A stretch of 64,000 nucleotides of DNA, taken from positions 1 to 64,000 of the forward strand of contig CAYSRG010000010.1 in NCBI GenBank assembly GCA_964433555.1, given 5' to 3'. The notes beneath the pieces are model-generated. The model was not told the DNA's origin. It saw only the letters and a list, made by a program, of their open reading frames with translations, and did not search any database. Source of the stretch: Stramentimicrobium sp964433555. GTDB taxonomy: Bacteria; Atribacterota; Phoenicimicrobiia; Phoenicimicrobiales; Stramentimicrobiaceae. Shown here piece after piece: positions 52,944-62,117 of the stretch (its first letter is position 1; the number at the start of each line of letters is the position of its first letter). The translations under genes and the position numbers were made by a program.

Positions 52944-53441
52944 GTGAATAGATTTAGGAAAGCATACGAATTTATAGGTAAGGCAGAGAATTTTATAGCT
53001 GGATGGTTATTTGTTGTTATAGTTTGTATTATTTTTGTAGCAGGATTTGGGAGAAGTATTGGTTATCCCATCAGATGGGCTATGGATGCTTCTACCTTTC
53101 TTTTTGCCTGGGCGGTATTCTTCAGTGCCGATATTACCATGAGAAAAGATAGGCATGTAAATGTAGAAATTTTAGTTAATAGATTTCCAGATAAAATAAA
53201 GAATTATCTTACCCTGCTTAATTATATAATTATTATTGTTTTTTTACTTTTTCTTATTATCTATGGCATAAAGCTTTGTTTTATTACCAGATTCAGGGCT
53301 TTTCAGGGAATCCCGGGCTTTAGTTATACCTGGGTAACTCTAAGTATACCTGTTGGATGCGCCTCCCTTCTCTTAACTATTTTACTTAAAATTGAGCATT
53401 TAATTAAAAGTAAGAAATTTCAAATTTTAGGAAGAGAATAA
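52944..53441 (+). CDS. TRAP transporter small membrane subunit (DctQ family), 2
   Basis: 165 aa starting at GTG after TGGAGGG. Four membrane segments with the DctQ pattern IVCIIFVAGFGRSIGYPIRW, then AMDASTFLFAWAVFFSADIT and RKDRHVNVEI. It partners the DctM protein encoded 71 bases downstream. Confidence 0.85.
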   Translation: MNRFRKAYEFIGKAENFIAGWLFVVIVCIIFVAGFGRSIGYPIRWAMDASTFLFAWAVFFSADITMRKDRHVNVEILVNRFPDKIKNYLTLLNYIIIIVFLLFLIIYGIKLCFITRFRAFQGIPGFSYTWVTLSIPVGCASLLLTILLKIEHLIKSKKFQILGRE

Positions 53442-53512
53442 AATACATGACTACCATGATTGAGCTTAATAGCATGTTGGAAGAATCTAAACTTATTTAA
53501 GGAGGAGTGATA

Positions 53513-54793
53513 ATGTTACTCGTCTTTATCTTATTTGTTGTATTTCTTTTATTAGGAATGCCGGTAGCTTTTGCCATAGGCATATCCGGATTTGTTTTTT
53601 TTATCCAGCAGCCTACCCTGCCCTTTACTATGCCTGTGCAATTGATTCTTTCCCAAACACAAAATTTTACCTTGCTGGCCATACCAACTTTTATCTTTGC
53701 CGGTAATTTGATGAATAATACCGGGATAACAAAAAGGCTGGTTAACTTTGCTTCGGTTTTGGTGGGGCATAAGCCTGGTGCTCTTGCTCATACCAGTGTA
53801 GTAATGAGTAGCATGATGGGTGGCGTTTCTGGTTCAGCTATTGCTGATGCAGCAATGGAATCGCGTATATTGGGCCCAGATATGACCAAACAAGGTTATG
53901 CACCTGGTTATTCCGCGGGAGTACATGGATTTTCTGCTTTAATTACCATTTCCATTCCACCCAGCATTGGTATGGTATTGTATGGAAGCATTGGAGAAGT
54001 ATCAATCGGACGACTTTTTGCCGGAGGCATTGTTCCCGGTCTTTTAATGATGCTCTCCTTAATGATTACTGTTTCCATTACTGCAAAAAGAAGGGGTTAT
54101 TTGCCAGTGAATAAAATAAAAGCTCCTGCCAAAGAGATGCTTGCTACTTTCTTTAGAAGTATCTGGGCAATTTTGTTCCCGATTATACTATTAGTAAGTC
54201 TTCGCTCTGGTTTGCTACTTCCATCTGAAGCAGGAGCCCTTGCTGCCATCTATGCCTGTATGGTAGGCATAGTTGTATACCGAGAACTGACCTGGAAAAG
54301 ATTCCAGGATGCTATTCTTAATACCATCCTAGACGTAGGAATGATTATGTATTTGATTGCTCTGTCTGGTTTAGTGAGCTATGGACTTACCTGGGAGATG
54401 ATACCACAGGCGTTATCACAATTTATTTTAACATTAAGCGGGAATCCAGTTTTTATTACTACTATTATCTTATTATTTCTTTTATTTTTAGGTATGGTAA
54501 TGGATTCTACTGTTATCATTTTACTCCTGACCTCAATATTGATACCTATTATGAAAACTGTAGGAGTAGATTTGGTGTTTTTTGGGGTAATTATGGTTAT
54601 TACCTGTGCCATAGGGCTTTTAACTCCACCTGTTGGTGTTGCCATGTATTCTGTCTGCTCTATTATGAATTGTTCTATTCAAGAATTTGTAAAGGAAAGC
54701 TGGCCATTTTTTATAGCTGTAATATCTGTAATTATTCTATGTGTGATATTCCCTGGCCTTATTACTTTTGTTCCTAATTTAATTTTTGGTTAA
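53513..54793 (+). CDS. TRAP transporter large membrane subunit (DctM family), 2
   Basis: 426 aa from the ATG at 53513, seven bases after AAGGAGG; the GTG six bases before is too close to it. Twelve membrane segments. MMGGVSGSAIADAAMESRIL and HGFSALITISIPPSIGMVLY are the first-half motifs and AIGLLTPPVGVAMYSVCSIM the second-half motif. It forms the channel with DctQ2 for the acid delivered by the DctP2 protein. Confidence 0.92.
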   Translation: MLLVFILFVVFLLLGMPVAFAIGISGFVFFIQQPTLPFTMPVQLILSQTQNFTLLAIPTFIFAGNLMNNTGITKRLVNFASVLVGHKPGALAHTSVVMSSMMGGVSGSAIADAAMESRILGPDMTKQGYAPGYSAGVHGFSALITISIPPSIGMVLYGSIGEVSIGRLFAGGIVPGLLMMLSLMITVSITAKRRGYLPVNKIKAPAKEMLATFFRSIWAILFPIILLVSLRSGLLLPSEAGALAAIYACMVGIVVYRELTWKRFQDAILNTILDVGMIMYLIALSGLVSYGLTWEMIPQALSQFILTLSGNPVFITTIILLFLLFLGMVMDSTVIILLLTSILIPIMKTVGVDLVFFGVIMVITCAIGLLTPPVGVAMYSVCSIMNCSIQEFVKESWPFFIAVISVIILCVIFPGLITFVPNLIFG

Positions 54794-54849
54794 AATTAGT
54801 TTAGATATAATTGAAAAATAAAAAAACGTATTATTAAAGGAGTAATATT

Positions 54850-55821
54850 ATGTCTAATAAAAAATTTAAGATTGTTATTACTGATTGTGATCATCCTTCT
54901 GTAGATATTGAAAAAAAAGTCTTAAGTACAATTAATTCCGAACCCATTTTAGAATCATGCCGTACAGAGGATGATGTAATAAAAGTTGCATCTGATGCTG
55001 ACGCTGTGATCAATCAATATGCTCCCTTGACCAGGAGGGTAATACAGTCACTTAAAAAGTGTAAAATAATTACTCGTTATGGAGTAGGGGTAGACAATAT
55101 CAATCTAAAAGCAGCAACTGAACATAATATTATTGTGGCAAATGTCCCTGATTATTGTGTTGACGAAGTTTCAACCCATGCCTTTTCTCTAATTCTCTCC
55201 TGTGCCAGGGCCATAACAATGTTAGATAGAAAATTAAGAGAAAAAAAATGGGATTTTACCTTAGCTAAACCACTCTTTAGAACACAGGGTCAGACCATAG
55301 GACTCTTTGGTTTGGGTAGGATTGCCAGGATGGTGGTAGATAAGGCTGCGGGTTTTGGATTTAAAGTTATTGCTTATGATCCTTATGTCTCCAAAACAGG
55401 TAGTGATGTAGAATTGGTTACTTTTGACCGCTTATTCTCTGATTCAGATTTTCTTTCTATCCATGCTCCTTTAACTGAGGAAACAAGGCATATTATTGGA
55501 GAAAAAGAACTAAAAATGATGAAGAATACAGCCTATTTGATTAATACTTCTCGTGGACCTCTGGTTGATGAAAAGGTCTTATATATAGCCCTAAAAGAAA
55601 GATGGATTGCTGGTGCAGCTCTGGATGTTATGGAAAATGAACCACCTGATTGGGAGAATCCCTTACTATCTCTGGAAAATACAATTATAACTCCTCATAT
55701 CTCTTTTTACTCAGAAGAGTCCTATGTTGAGCTTAAAACAAAAACTGCTGAGGCTGTTCTTTCTGTACTTATCGGAAATAGACCGAGATCAGTAGTGAAT
55801 CCACAAGTTTTAAATAGTTAA
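54850..55821 (+). CDS. D-isomer-specific 2-hydroxyacid dehydrogenase (CtBP/phosphoglycerate-dehydrogenase-like)
   Basis: 323 aa. The NAD motif is IGLFGLGRIARMVVDKAAGF, with catalytic Arg in NTSRGPLVDEKVL, Glu in DVMENEPPDW and His in ITPHISFYSEES. It lies 57 bases after TRAP operon 2 and 23 bases before a short-chain dehydrogenase gene. It probably reduces or oxidises a 2-keto acid made from the imported compound, such as glyoxylate, hydroxypyruvate or an aldonate. AAAGGAG precedes the ATG. Confidence 0.88.
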   Translation: MSNKKFKIVITDCDHPSVDIEKKVLSTINSEPILESCRTEDDVIKVASDADAVINQYAPLTRRVIQSLKKCKIITRYGVGVDNINLKAATEHNIIVANVPDYCVDEVSTHAFSLILSCARAITMLDRKLREKKWDFTLAKPLFRTQGQTIGLFGLGRIARMVVDKAAGFGFKVIAYDPYVSKTGSDVELVTFDRLFSDSDFLSIHAPLTEETRHIIGEKELKMMKNTAYLINTSRGPLVDEKVLYIALKERWIAGAALDVMENEPPDWENPLLSLENTIITPHISFYSEESYVELKTKTAEAVLSVLIGNRPRSVVNPQVLNS

Positions 55822-55843
55822 GCTTTTTACAGGAGGTTAAAAG

Positions 55844-56590
55844 ATGAGCTTAAAGGATAAAGTAGCAATTATTACCGGTGCTGGTAGGGGTATTGGTAAA
55901 GCGATTGCCCTTACTCTTGCACGGGAAGAAGCAAATATCATTGTTAATGATATTAATACAGAAATTGCCCAGAATGTTGCTGACGAAATAAAGGGTATGG
56001 GTAGAAGAGCTCTTGTCATTCAAGCAGATATTTCCGTGGCAAGGGAAGTAAATCAGATGGTGGCATTGAGTATGAGAGAATTCGGTAGAATTGATATTTT
56101 AATAAATAATGCTTCAATTATTAAAAGGGGAACCATTGAGGAGCTTAGTGAAGAGGATTGGGAAAAGGTAATCAATGTTAATCTTAAAGGTACTTTTCAT
56201 TGTATGAAGTCGGTTGTGGGAATTATGAAAAAGCAGAAATATGGGAAAATAGTTAATATTTCTTCAATAGTAGGCAAAATAGGAGATCTGGCTTCTGCTC
56301 CCTGTTATGGTGCATCTAAGGCAGGCATAGCTTGCTTGGGCAAATCCTTAGCTAGAGAACTAGCTCCCTTTAATATTAATGTTAATGTGGTTGCTCCTCA
56401 TGCTATTGAGACAGAAATGAGCAGGGAATGGCCTGAAGAAAAAAGAAAAAGTATCATCGCTGGAATACCACTTGGAAGAATGGGGGAACCGGAGGATGTG
56501 GCAGAAGCAGTTGCTTTTTTGGTATCTGATAAAGCTAAATTTATCACTGGCGAAGTTCTGGATGTCAATGGTGGAAGTTTAATGGATTGA
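55844..56590 (+). CDS. Short-chain dehydrogenase/reductase
   Basis: 248 aa. TGAGRGIGKAIAL is the classical cofactor motif, NNASIIKRG the NNAG-like strand, the catalytic Ser lies in VNISSIVGKIGDLASAPC, and the Tyr-Lys pair in CYGASKAGIACL. This is the 3-oxoacyl-ACP reductase-like subgroup, which includes 2-keto-3-deoxygluconate 5-dehydrogenase (KduD). With KduI at 45207, KduD would be the expected next step, but specificity cannot be read here. GGAGG precedes the ATG. Confidence 0.87.
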   Translation: MSLKDKVAIITGAGRGIGKAIALTLAREEANIIVNDINTEIAQNVADEIKGMGRRALVIQADISVAREVNQMVALSMREFGRIDILINNASIIKRGTIEELSEEDWEKVINVNLKGTFHCMKSVVGIMKKQKYGKIVNISSIVGKIGDLASAPCYGASKAGIACLGKSLARELAPFNINVNVVAPHAIETEMSREWPEEKRKSIIAGIPLGRMGEPEDVAEAVAFLVSDKAKFITGEVLDVNGGSLMD

Positions 56591-56735
56591 ATAGAAATAA
56601 GTGACTAAGAAAATTAATCCTCTTTAAATTATTATTGGAATCACTCCCCCCTATGTGGATTCTTTATTTACTTAATTTTATCAAATAGAAAAATTATCAA
56701 TTATTATTGTATCTGAGATAAAAGGAGGCAATGCT

Positions 56736-57935
56736 ATGAGTAAAGCTATTTATATCGGAATAGTTGGTTGTGGTTTTGCTGCTGATTTTCATTATAATTC
56801 CTATCAACGAGTTACTGGTTTGGAGGTTACAGTGGTGGGGATTACATCACTTACCAGAGAACATCGAGAAAAGTTTGCCTGTAAATGTGGCATTAATGCC
56901 TTTAATTCTCTGGAAGAAATGCTTCCCGAGGTGGATGTCATTGATATATGCACTCCAGTATATACTCATGAAGAAATATCTACAAAATCTTTAGAGGCAG
57001 GTAAGCATATAATTGTGGAAAAACCCTTTACAGGATATTTTGGGCCACCTGGAAACAAGAATTTTAAAGGTAATAAATTTCCAAAAGAAAAAATGCTAAA
57101 AGAGGCTATAGCCAGCACCAAAAGAATAATAACTACAGCATTAAAGTATCAGAGAAAAATCTGTTATGCCGAAAATTGGATTTATGCACCAGCTGTGCAG
57201 AAAGAGGCAGAAATTATTTCCAAGTCCCGGGGGCAGATATTATGGGCTCTAGGAGGACAATCACATTCCGGAAGTCTTTCTCCAGCTTATGGAATCTGGC
57301 GACTCTCTGGGGGTGGTTCTATTGTTGGTAAAAGCTGTCATCCTTTATCTGCACTGCTTTATCTCAAACAAGTAGAAGGGATTGCCAGTAATAACAGAGC
57401 AATTCGTCCTAAGACAGTGAGTGCCCGTACTCATGAGATAACCAGAAATCCCAGTTTTATAAACAAAGGTTTTTTAAGAACTGATTATGAGGATATAGAA
57501 GATTATGGTTATCTCCATGTGGTATTCGATGATGGTATGATTGCCGATATTTTTGCCTCAGAATTGGTAATGGGTGGTGTACATAACTGGTTAGAAATCT
57601 TTGCTAATAACCATAGGATTCGTTGCAATTTGAGCCCTACTGATGCCTTAGAACTTTACAATCCAGATGAAAAGCAATTGGAAGATGTTTATATAATGGA
57701 AAAAATTGGTACCAAGCAAGGCTGGTCTAATCCAGCACCTGATGAAAACTTTATGTTTGGTTATCCTCAGGAAATACAGGACTTTATGGAATCAATTGCT
57801 GGTGAAAGAGAGCCTAAAGCAGGAATGTTATTAGCTAGTGATGTAATAAGTGTTCTTTATTCAGCTTATGTATCAGCAGAGAAAAAAGGTATGGAAGTAG
57901 AAATACCGCTAATATCTCCTAAGGAAACAACATGA
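56736..57935 (+). CDS. Gfo/Idh/MocA-family oxidoreductase, long form
   Basis: 399 aa. The Rossmann start is IGIVGCGFAADFHYNSYQRV; IIVEKPFTGYFGPPGNKNFK carries the EKP motif with an insertion absent from ordinary family members; GGGSIVGKSCHPLSALLYL is the catalytic region. CYAENWIYAPAVQKEAEII matches the paralogue at 46197. AAAGGAGG lies seven bases before the ATG. It probably acts on the substrate of TRAP operon 2 or of the next binding protein. Confidence 0.82.
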   Translation: MSKAIYIGIVGCGFAADFHYNSYQRVTGLEVTVVGITSLTREHREKFACKCGINAFNSLEEMLPEVDVIDICTPVYTHEEISTKSLEAGKHIIVEKPFTGYFGPPGNKNFKGNKFPKEKMLKEAIASTKRIITTALKYQRKICYAENWIYAPAVQKEAEIISKSRGQILWALGGQSHSGSLSPAYGIWRLSGGGSIVGKSCHPLSALLYLKQVEGIASNNRAIRPKTVSARTHEITRNPSFINKGFLRTDYEDIEDYGYLHVVFDDGMIADIFASELVMGGVHNWLEIFANNHRIRCNLSPTDALELYNPDEKQLEDVYIMEKIGTKQGWSNPAPDENFMFGYPQEIQDFMESIAGEREPKAGMLLASDVISVLYSAYVSAEKKGMEVEIPLISPKETT

Positions 57936-57945
57936 AAATAAGACT

Positions 57946-58022
57946 TTGACATCTTTACATTTTGAGGTATAATATTTGTAGGAAAAATTCATTCATATAG
58001 AACAATATTCTATAATGTAGAA
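57946..58022 (+). promoter_or_regulatory. Promoter and tandem IclR-type operator before the orphan dctP
   Basis: TTGACA (57946-57951), 16 bases, TATAAT (57968-57973). TTCATTCATATAGAA (57988-58002) and TTCTATAATGTAGAA (58008-58022) start exactly 20 bp apart. The second is a strong operator; the first matches at 12 of 15. Confidence 0.75.
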
Positions 58023-58206
58023 TAATTATGGTTTTTGGAGAAAAAAGCAGAAGAATATGAGGCATGTTCTAAAAAGTTGATACTCAAGGGAAACAAATAG
58101 TTTAATACTGAAGGAGGTGAGGCAAAAAGCATCAATGAAGGCATTGGCTAGAACAATATTAAGTAGAAAAAGTTTAATAATATTTATTTAAAAGAGGGGT
58201 TTAAAA

Positions 58207-59178
58207 ATGTTAAAAAAGTTTTTTTCTGTAATATTAATACTTTTTCTAGTCCTTACCATGTTTACCCAGATAGTGGGAGCTAAGACTACTATTCATCTAG
58301 CAAGCCCATTTGCAGCAGGTCATATTTTAGTAGAAGCAGGTGAAAAATTTAAAGAACTGCTGGAGAAAGAAAGCGGAGGAGAAATTGAAGTTCTTGTTCA
58401 AGTGGCATTAGGCTCTGAAGAAGAAGTCAATGATTGGTGTAGCGAAGGGAAAGTAGAAATGCAAGCTACTGGTGGAAGGCCAATTGAAGTCTCTGCTCCC
58501 CAATATTTCTTTTTCAATGCACCTTATGTCATGAGAGATTTTGAACATTTCCTGAAAGTTTGGGAATCTCCTTTAGGAATGGAAGCTAGGGATGTAATTG
58601 CAGAAAACGGCAATATGATATATCTGGGAATAGTTTATCGAGGATTACGTCAAACAACTTCAAACAAGCCAATCTATACCCCAGAAGATGTCCACATGTT
58701 AAAACTCAGATTACCAACAGTAAAGACCTGGATTGCGGTATGGGAAGAAATCGGGGCAGCTCCTGTTCCCATTCCTTTGCCTGATCTCTATAATTCATTA
58801 AAAGACGGAATAGCAGATGCATCCGAAGGCGATTTACCACAGATTTCTTCTTTCAAATTAGATGAAGTGCAAAGTTATCTCACTATTACAAACCATTTAG
58901 TTCAAACAGGAGGAATTCTTGTTAATAAGAGTTTTTTTGAAGGATTATCCAATGACCAACAGGAGCTAATTTTAAAGAATATAAAACAAGCTGTTAATTG
59001 GGCTAATGATAAAATTAAGAAAGGTGAGACAGATATTCTCATTGATCTTCAGAAGAAAGGAATGCAAGTGGTAATTCCTGATGCTGTTGCTTTCCGGGAA
59101 AAAGGGAAACCAGCTGTTGAAGAACTGTTCAGGACCGAATGGCCAGTAACTACCTGGGAAGAAGTATTGTCTTATTAG
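58207..59178 (+). CDS. TRAP transporter substrate-binding protein (DctP family), 3, orphan
   Basis: 323 aa. A signal peptide (ILILFLVLTMFTQIVGAK) precedes TTIHLASPFAAGHILVEAGE and MLKLRLPTVKTWIAVWEEIG with the conserved Arg. No dctQ or dctM gene follows; the next gene is an M24-family protein. It may use the membrane subunits of another TRAP system here, or those genes have been lost. AGAGGGG lies 10 bases before the ATG. An upstream GGAGGTG at 58114 opens only an 18-codon frame at ATG 58135. Confidence 0.9.
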   Translation: MLKKFFSVILILFLVLTMFTQIVGAKTTIHLASPFAAGHILVEAGEKFKELLEKESGGEIEVLVQVALGSEEEVNDWCSEGKVEMQATGGRPIEVSAPQYFFFNAPYVMRDFEHFLKVWESPLGMEARDVIAENGNMIYLGIVYRGLRQTTSNKPIYTPEDVHMLKLRLPTVKTWIAVWEEIGAAPVPIPLPDLYNSLKDGIADASEGDLPQISSFKLDEVQSYLTITNHLVQTGGILVNKSFFEGLSNDQQELILKNIKQAVNWANDKIKKGETDILIDLQKKGMQVVIPDAVAFREKGKPAVEELFRTEWPVTTWEEVLSY

Positions 59179-59238
59179 TGAATAAATAAGAATTTTAATA
59201 AATATGATAACTTTCCCAATTGTTAATGAATTAAGACA

Positions 59239-59289
59239 GGGGGGTATTAAGTAAAATATAATTTATCCCATAATTAAGAAATACCCCCC
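59239..59289 (+). terminator. Hairpin after orphan dctP
   Basis: GGGGGGTATT (59239-59248) pairs perfectly with AATACCCCCC (59280-59289) around a 31-base loop. TTTTTT follows nine bases later. Likely terminator or mRNA stabiliser. Confidence 0.6.
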
Positions 59290-59390
59290 ACAGGATAGTT
59301 TTTTAAAATATTACATGATTAACTTGAAATACTAATAGTAAAGAAATATTGAGAAGCAAGAATGATTTGATAAAAAATGGGAGCATAAGC

Positions 59391-60494
59391 ATGATTAACT
59401 GGTCTGAAGTAAATGAAAAGAAAAAAAGAATAAAAACTTTAATGGACTCATTAAGTCTTGATGCTATTCTATTGAAGAGACAATGCAATTTTTCCTGGAT
59501 CACCTGTGGTGGCACAAATCAGGTAAGTATTGCTACTGATACAGGCGCTGCCTCTATCCTGATTACCTCTGGTGAAGAATATGTTATTTGTAATAATATC
59601 GAGGCACCTCGTATTGAAAAAGAAGAGAAACTTTCAGAACAGGGATATAAAATTAGGTCATTTAAATGGTATGAAGATAGGGAAGAGAATATAATTAATG
59701 AGATAGTTAAAGGCGGTGAGATTGGTTGTGATATTTCTTTCCCTGGAACTAAAAATATTTCTCAATCTTTAAACCCCCTCCGCTATTCCCTTACTCCCTG
59801 GGAAGTGGAAAGATATAAGGAAGTTGGCTATCTTACTTCTAAAGCGATTGAAGAAACTGCCTTGACCATAAAACCGGGTGATAAGGAATGTGAGATTATC
59901 GGTAGATTAGCCGAAAGGTTATGGGCTAACCGTTTAGATTATATTACTACTTTTTGTGCTGCAGATGAGAGGATTGCTAATTTCAGGCATCCTCTGGCAA
60001 CAGAAAAAAAAGTTAATCAGAGGGTTATGCTCTGTGTTAATGCTAGAAAATGGGGATTAATTATCTCCCTCACCAGATTTGTTCAATTTGGAAAAATCCC
60101 TGAGGAGATAAAAAAGAAATATCAGGATAATGTCCATATAGATTGTGTAATGATGTCTAATACTATACCTGGAAGGCCGGTGCTGGAAGCTTTTAAAAAG
60201 AGTCTAGAAGCATATCAGGAAATGGGATACCCGGAAGAATATCAACTTCATCATCAAGGAGGAGCTATCGGTTATACGGGTAGAGATTATAGAGTAAACT
60301 TTCAAACCAATGAAATTATCCAGGAAAACCAGGGATTTGCTTGGAATCCTTCTATTACCGGTAGTAAAAGTGAGGATACCATGTTGGCTACTTCAGATGG
60401 CCCAGTACTTTTATCCAAACCGGTAATTTTCCCAACACTAAAAATTAAAGGAGGTGAGCATACTTTTATAAGACCCGATATTTTGATAAAATAA
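59391..60494 (+). CDS. M24-family (pita-bread) protein lacking metal-binding Asp residues
   Basis: 367 aa from the ATG at 59391, after GGGAGCA; an earlier ATG at 59349 has no ribosome site. The N-terminal creatinase-like domain is followed by the pita-bread fold. Where M24 peptidases have the two Asp ligands the protein reads CVNARKWGLIISLTRFVQFG, with Asn and Ser instead. The His (YQLHHQGGAIGYTG) and the final Glu (GSKSEDTML) remain. Metal-dependent peptidase activity is therefore unlikely; metal-free hydrolysis, as in creatinase, is possible. It lies 58 bases before the TctC gene, so its substrate may be what that transporter imports. Confidence 0.78.
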   Translation: MINWSEVNEKKKRIKTLMDSLSLDAILLKRQCNFSWITCGGTNQVSIATDTGAASILITSGEEYVICNNIEAPRIEKEEKLSEQGYKIRSFKWYEDREENIINEIVKGGEIGCDISFPGTKNISQSLNPLRYSLTPWEVERYKEVGYLTSKAIEETALTIKPGDKECEIIGRLAERLWANRLDYITTFCAADERIANFRHPLATEKKVNQRVMLCVNARKWGLIISLTRFVQFGKIPEEIKKKYQDNVHIDCVMMSNTIPGRPVLEAFKKSLEAYQEMGYPEEYQLHHQGGAIGYTGRDYRVNFQTNEIIQENQGFAWNPSITGSKSEDTMLATSDGPVLLSKPVIFPTLKIKGGEHTFIRPDILIK

Positions 60495-60552
60495 ATTAGA
60501 TTTTCTACATTTTTTGGTAGGAAAAACTTTAGAAAAGGAGAGGTAAGTTAAA

Positions 60553-61542
60553 ATGAAAATATTTGCTAAGGTTAAAACTGTGATAGTATCTATAATTTTA
60601 CTTTTACTCTGTTCTATGTTTATTTTACCTGAGGTTTTTGCTCAAGAAGCATTCCCATCCCGGGAAATAGAACTTATGATTCCCTGGTCTGTAGGAGGAG
60701 CAACCGATATATCTTTCCGAACCTTTCTATCTGTTTTACCCAAATATTTAAAAGTGCCAGTAGTTATTGTCAATATACCTGGTGGAGGTGCAGTTCCCGG
60801 ATATGCCGAGGCAATGACTAAAAAACCAGATGGATATTATCTGGTTGCCTGGGCTACCCCTTCCATAACCAAAACCCATATGAGCGTTACACCTTATGAT
60901 TATACAACCTTTAATCCCATTATTAATTTAACCAATGCACCCTGCTGGATTTTAGTTCCAGGGAATTCACCTTATCAGAATTTGACTGACTTACTTGATG
61001 CTGCCAAAAAACAACCGGGCAATGTTACCATGGGTAATGCCGGTGCCGGTGGTGGAACCCATATGATTGCCCTGGCCTTTGAGAAGACAGCCGGCGTTAG
61101 TTTTAACCATGTTCCCTATCAGGGAGGCGGACCGGCACTGGTCGGCGCTATGGGTGGACACGTTGATTCAGTCATTGTTTCACCACCCGAGGGCGTAGCG
61201 CAGCTGGGGTCCGGAGATTTAAGATGTGTAGCCGTTTTTTCAGAGGAAAGGCTGGAGGAATTTCCTGAAGTTCTGACTGCCAAGGAACAGGGTGTCGATT
61301 TTACCTTGGGACAATGGAGAGGACTGGCTGCTCCCAAAGGTACCGATCCAGATAGAATTAAGGTAATCCATGATGCCTTTAAGGCGACCATGGAAGATCC
61401 TGATTTTCTGGTTCTTGCTAAAAATGCAGGCGTACTCCTTAACTACAAAGGAACAGAGGAATTTACCAAGTGGGTAGAAGAGCAGGATAAGTTCTATAAA
61501 GACTTAATCATAACGAATAAACTGGGTGATAAGTACAAATAA
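60553..61542 (+). CDS. Tripartite tricarboxylate transporter substrate-binding protein (TctC family)
   Basis: 329 aa. A signal peptide (VIVSIILLLLCSMFILPEVF then AQEAFPS) precedes IELMIPWSVGGATDISFRTF, the TctC/Bug hallmark, and VTMGNAGAGGGTHMIALAFE and FNHVPYQGGGPALVGAMGGH. It binds a carboxylate outside the membrane for the TctA/TctB carrier. AAAGGAG lies nine bases before the ATG. A terminator-like hairpin separates it from tctB. Confidence 0.93.
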   Translation: MKIFAKVKTVIVSIILLLLCSMFILPEVFAQEAFPSREIELMIPWSVGGATDISFRTFLSVLPKYLKVPVVIVNIPGGGAVPGYAEAMTKKPDGYYLVAWATPSITKTHMSVTPYDYTTFNPIINLTNAPCWILVPGNSPYQNLTDLLDAAKKQPGNVTMGNAGAGGGTHMIALAFEKTAGVSFNHVPYQGGGPALVGAMGGHVDSVIVSPPEGVAQLGSGDLRCVAVFSEERLEEFPEVLTAKEQGVDFTLGQWRGLAAPKGTDPDRIKVIHDAFKATMEDPDFLVLAKNAGVLLNYKGTEEFTKWVEEQDKFYKDLIITNKLGDKYK

Positions 61543-61547
61543 TTAAT

Positions 61548-61605
61548 AAAGATAGATAGAGGGGTCTTTAGTTGTAATAGACTAATACCTCTCTATCTTT
61601 TTAGG
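61548..61605 (+). terminator. Attenuator-like hairpin between tctC and tctB
   Basis: AAAGATAGATAGAGGGG pairs imperfectly with CCTCTCTATCTTTTT, the T-run overlapping the right arm. It allows more tctC than tctBA mRNA. Confidence 0.65.
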
Positions 61606-61617
61606 TAGCATAGTAAA

Positions 61618-62088
61618 ATGGGGAAAAAAGAAATCATTCTGAGTATTCTATTTATTATTGTCTCGATTACAGTATTTGCCTTGACTTTTCAATTCCCTCA
61701 TCAGACTGTTGCCCTGGCACCCACTGCCTTTCCGCGCTTTATTAGTGCAAGTTTGATGATACTTTCTGTCATTCTTTTAATTCAAGGAATAAAGGGAATG
61801 AACAAAAAGATTTCTGGACAGAAAGAAGAAAAAGTACAAAATGAAAATGATAAAATCTTTATTTTCAAACTGATCATCATGATATTTTTGGCTTTTATAT
61901 ACACCCGGGTGATTGGCAAGATAGGTTATTTAGGAGCAACGCCCCCGTTTATAGCAGGCACTATGCTCCTTTTTAAGGAAAGAAGAATTGCCTGGATTGT
62001 AGGGTTATCTTTGACGACTACAGTTCTATTATATTTGATATTCAGGATCATTTTTAAAATACCAATTCCTCGTTTTACTCTTTTTTAA
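61618..62088 (+). CDS. Tripartite tricarboxylate transporter small membrane subunit (TctB family)
   Basis: 156 aa with four membrane segments: ILSILFIIVSITVFALTF, FPRFISASLMILSVILLIQG, and two after a charged loop (KLIIMIFLAFIYTRVIGKIG; LSLTTTVLLYLIFRIIF). TAFPRFISASLMIL matches the TctB family. The ribosome site is weak. It works with TctA encoded 29 bases downstream. Confidence 0.82.
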   Translation: MGKKEIILSILFIIVSITVFALTFQFPHQTVALAPTAFPRFISASLMILSVILLIQGIKGMNKKISGQKEEKVQNENDKIFIFKLIIMIFLAFIYTRVIGKIGYLGATPPFIAGTMLLFKERRIAWIVGLSLTTTVLLYLIFRIIFKIPIPRFTLF

Positions 62089-62117
62089 AGGTATTACTGG
62101 TAAAGGAGAGATACAGA

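Noticed and set aside
53497..53791. Minus-strand ORFs inside dctM2
   Set aside because: Shadows of a well-supported membrane protein gene; low complexity and no start signals.
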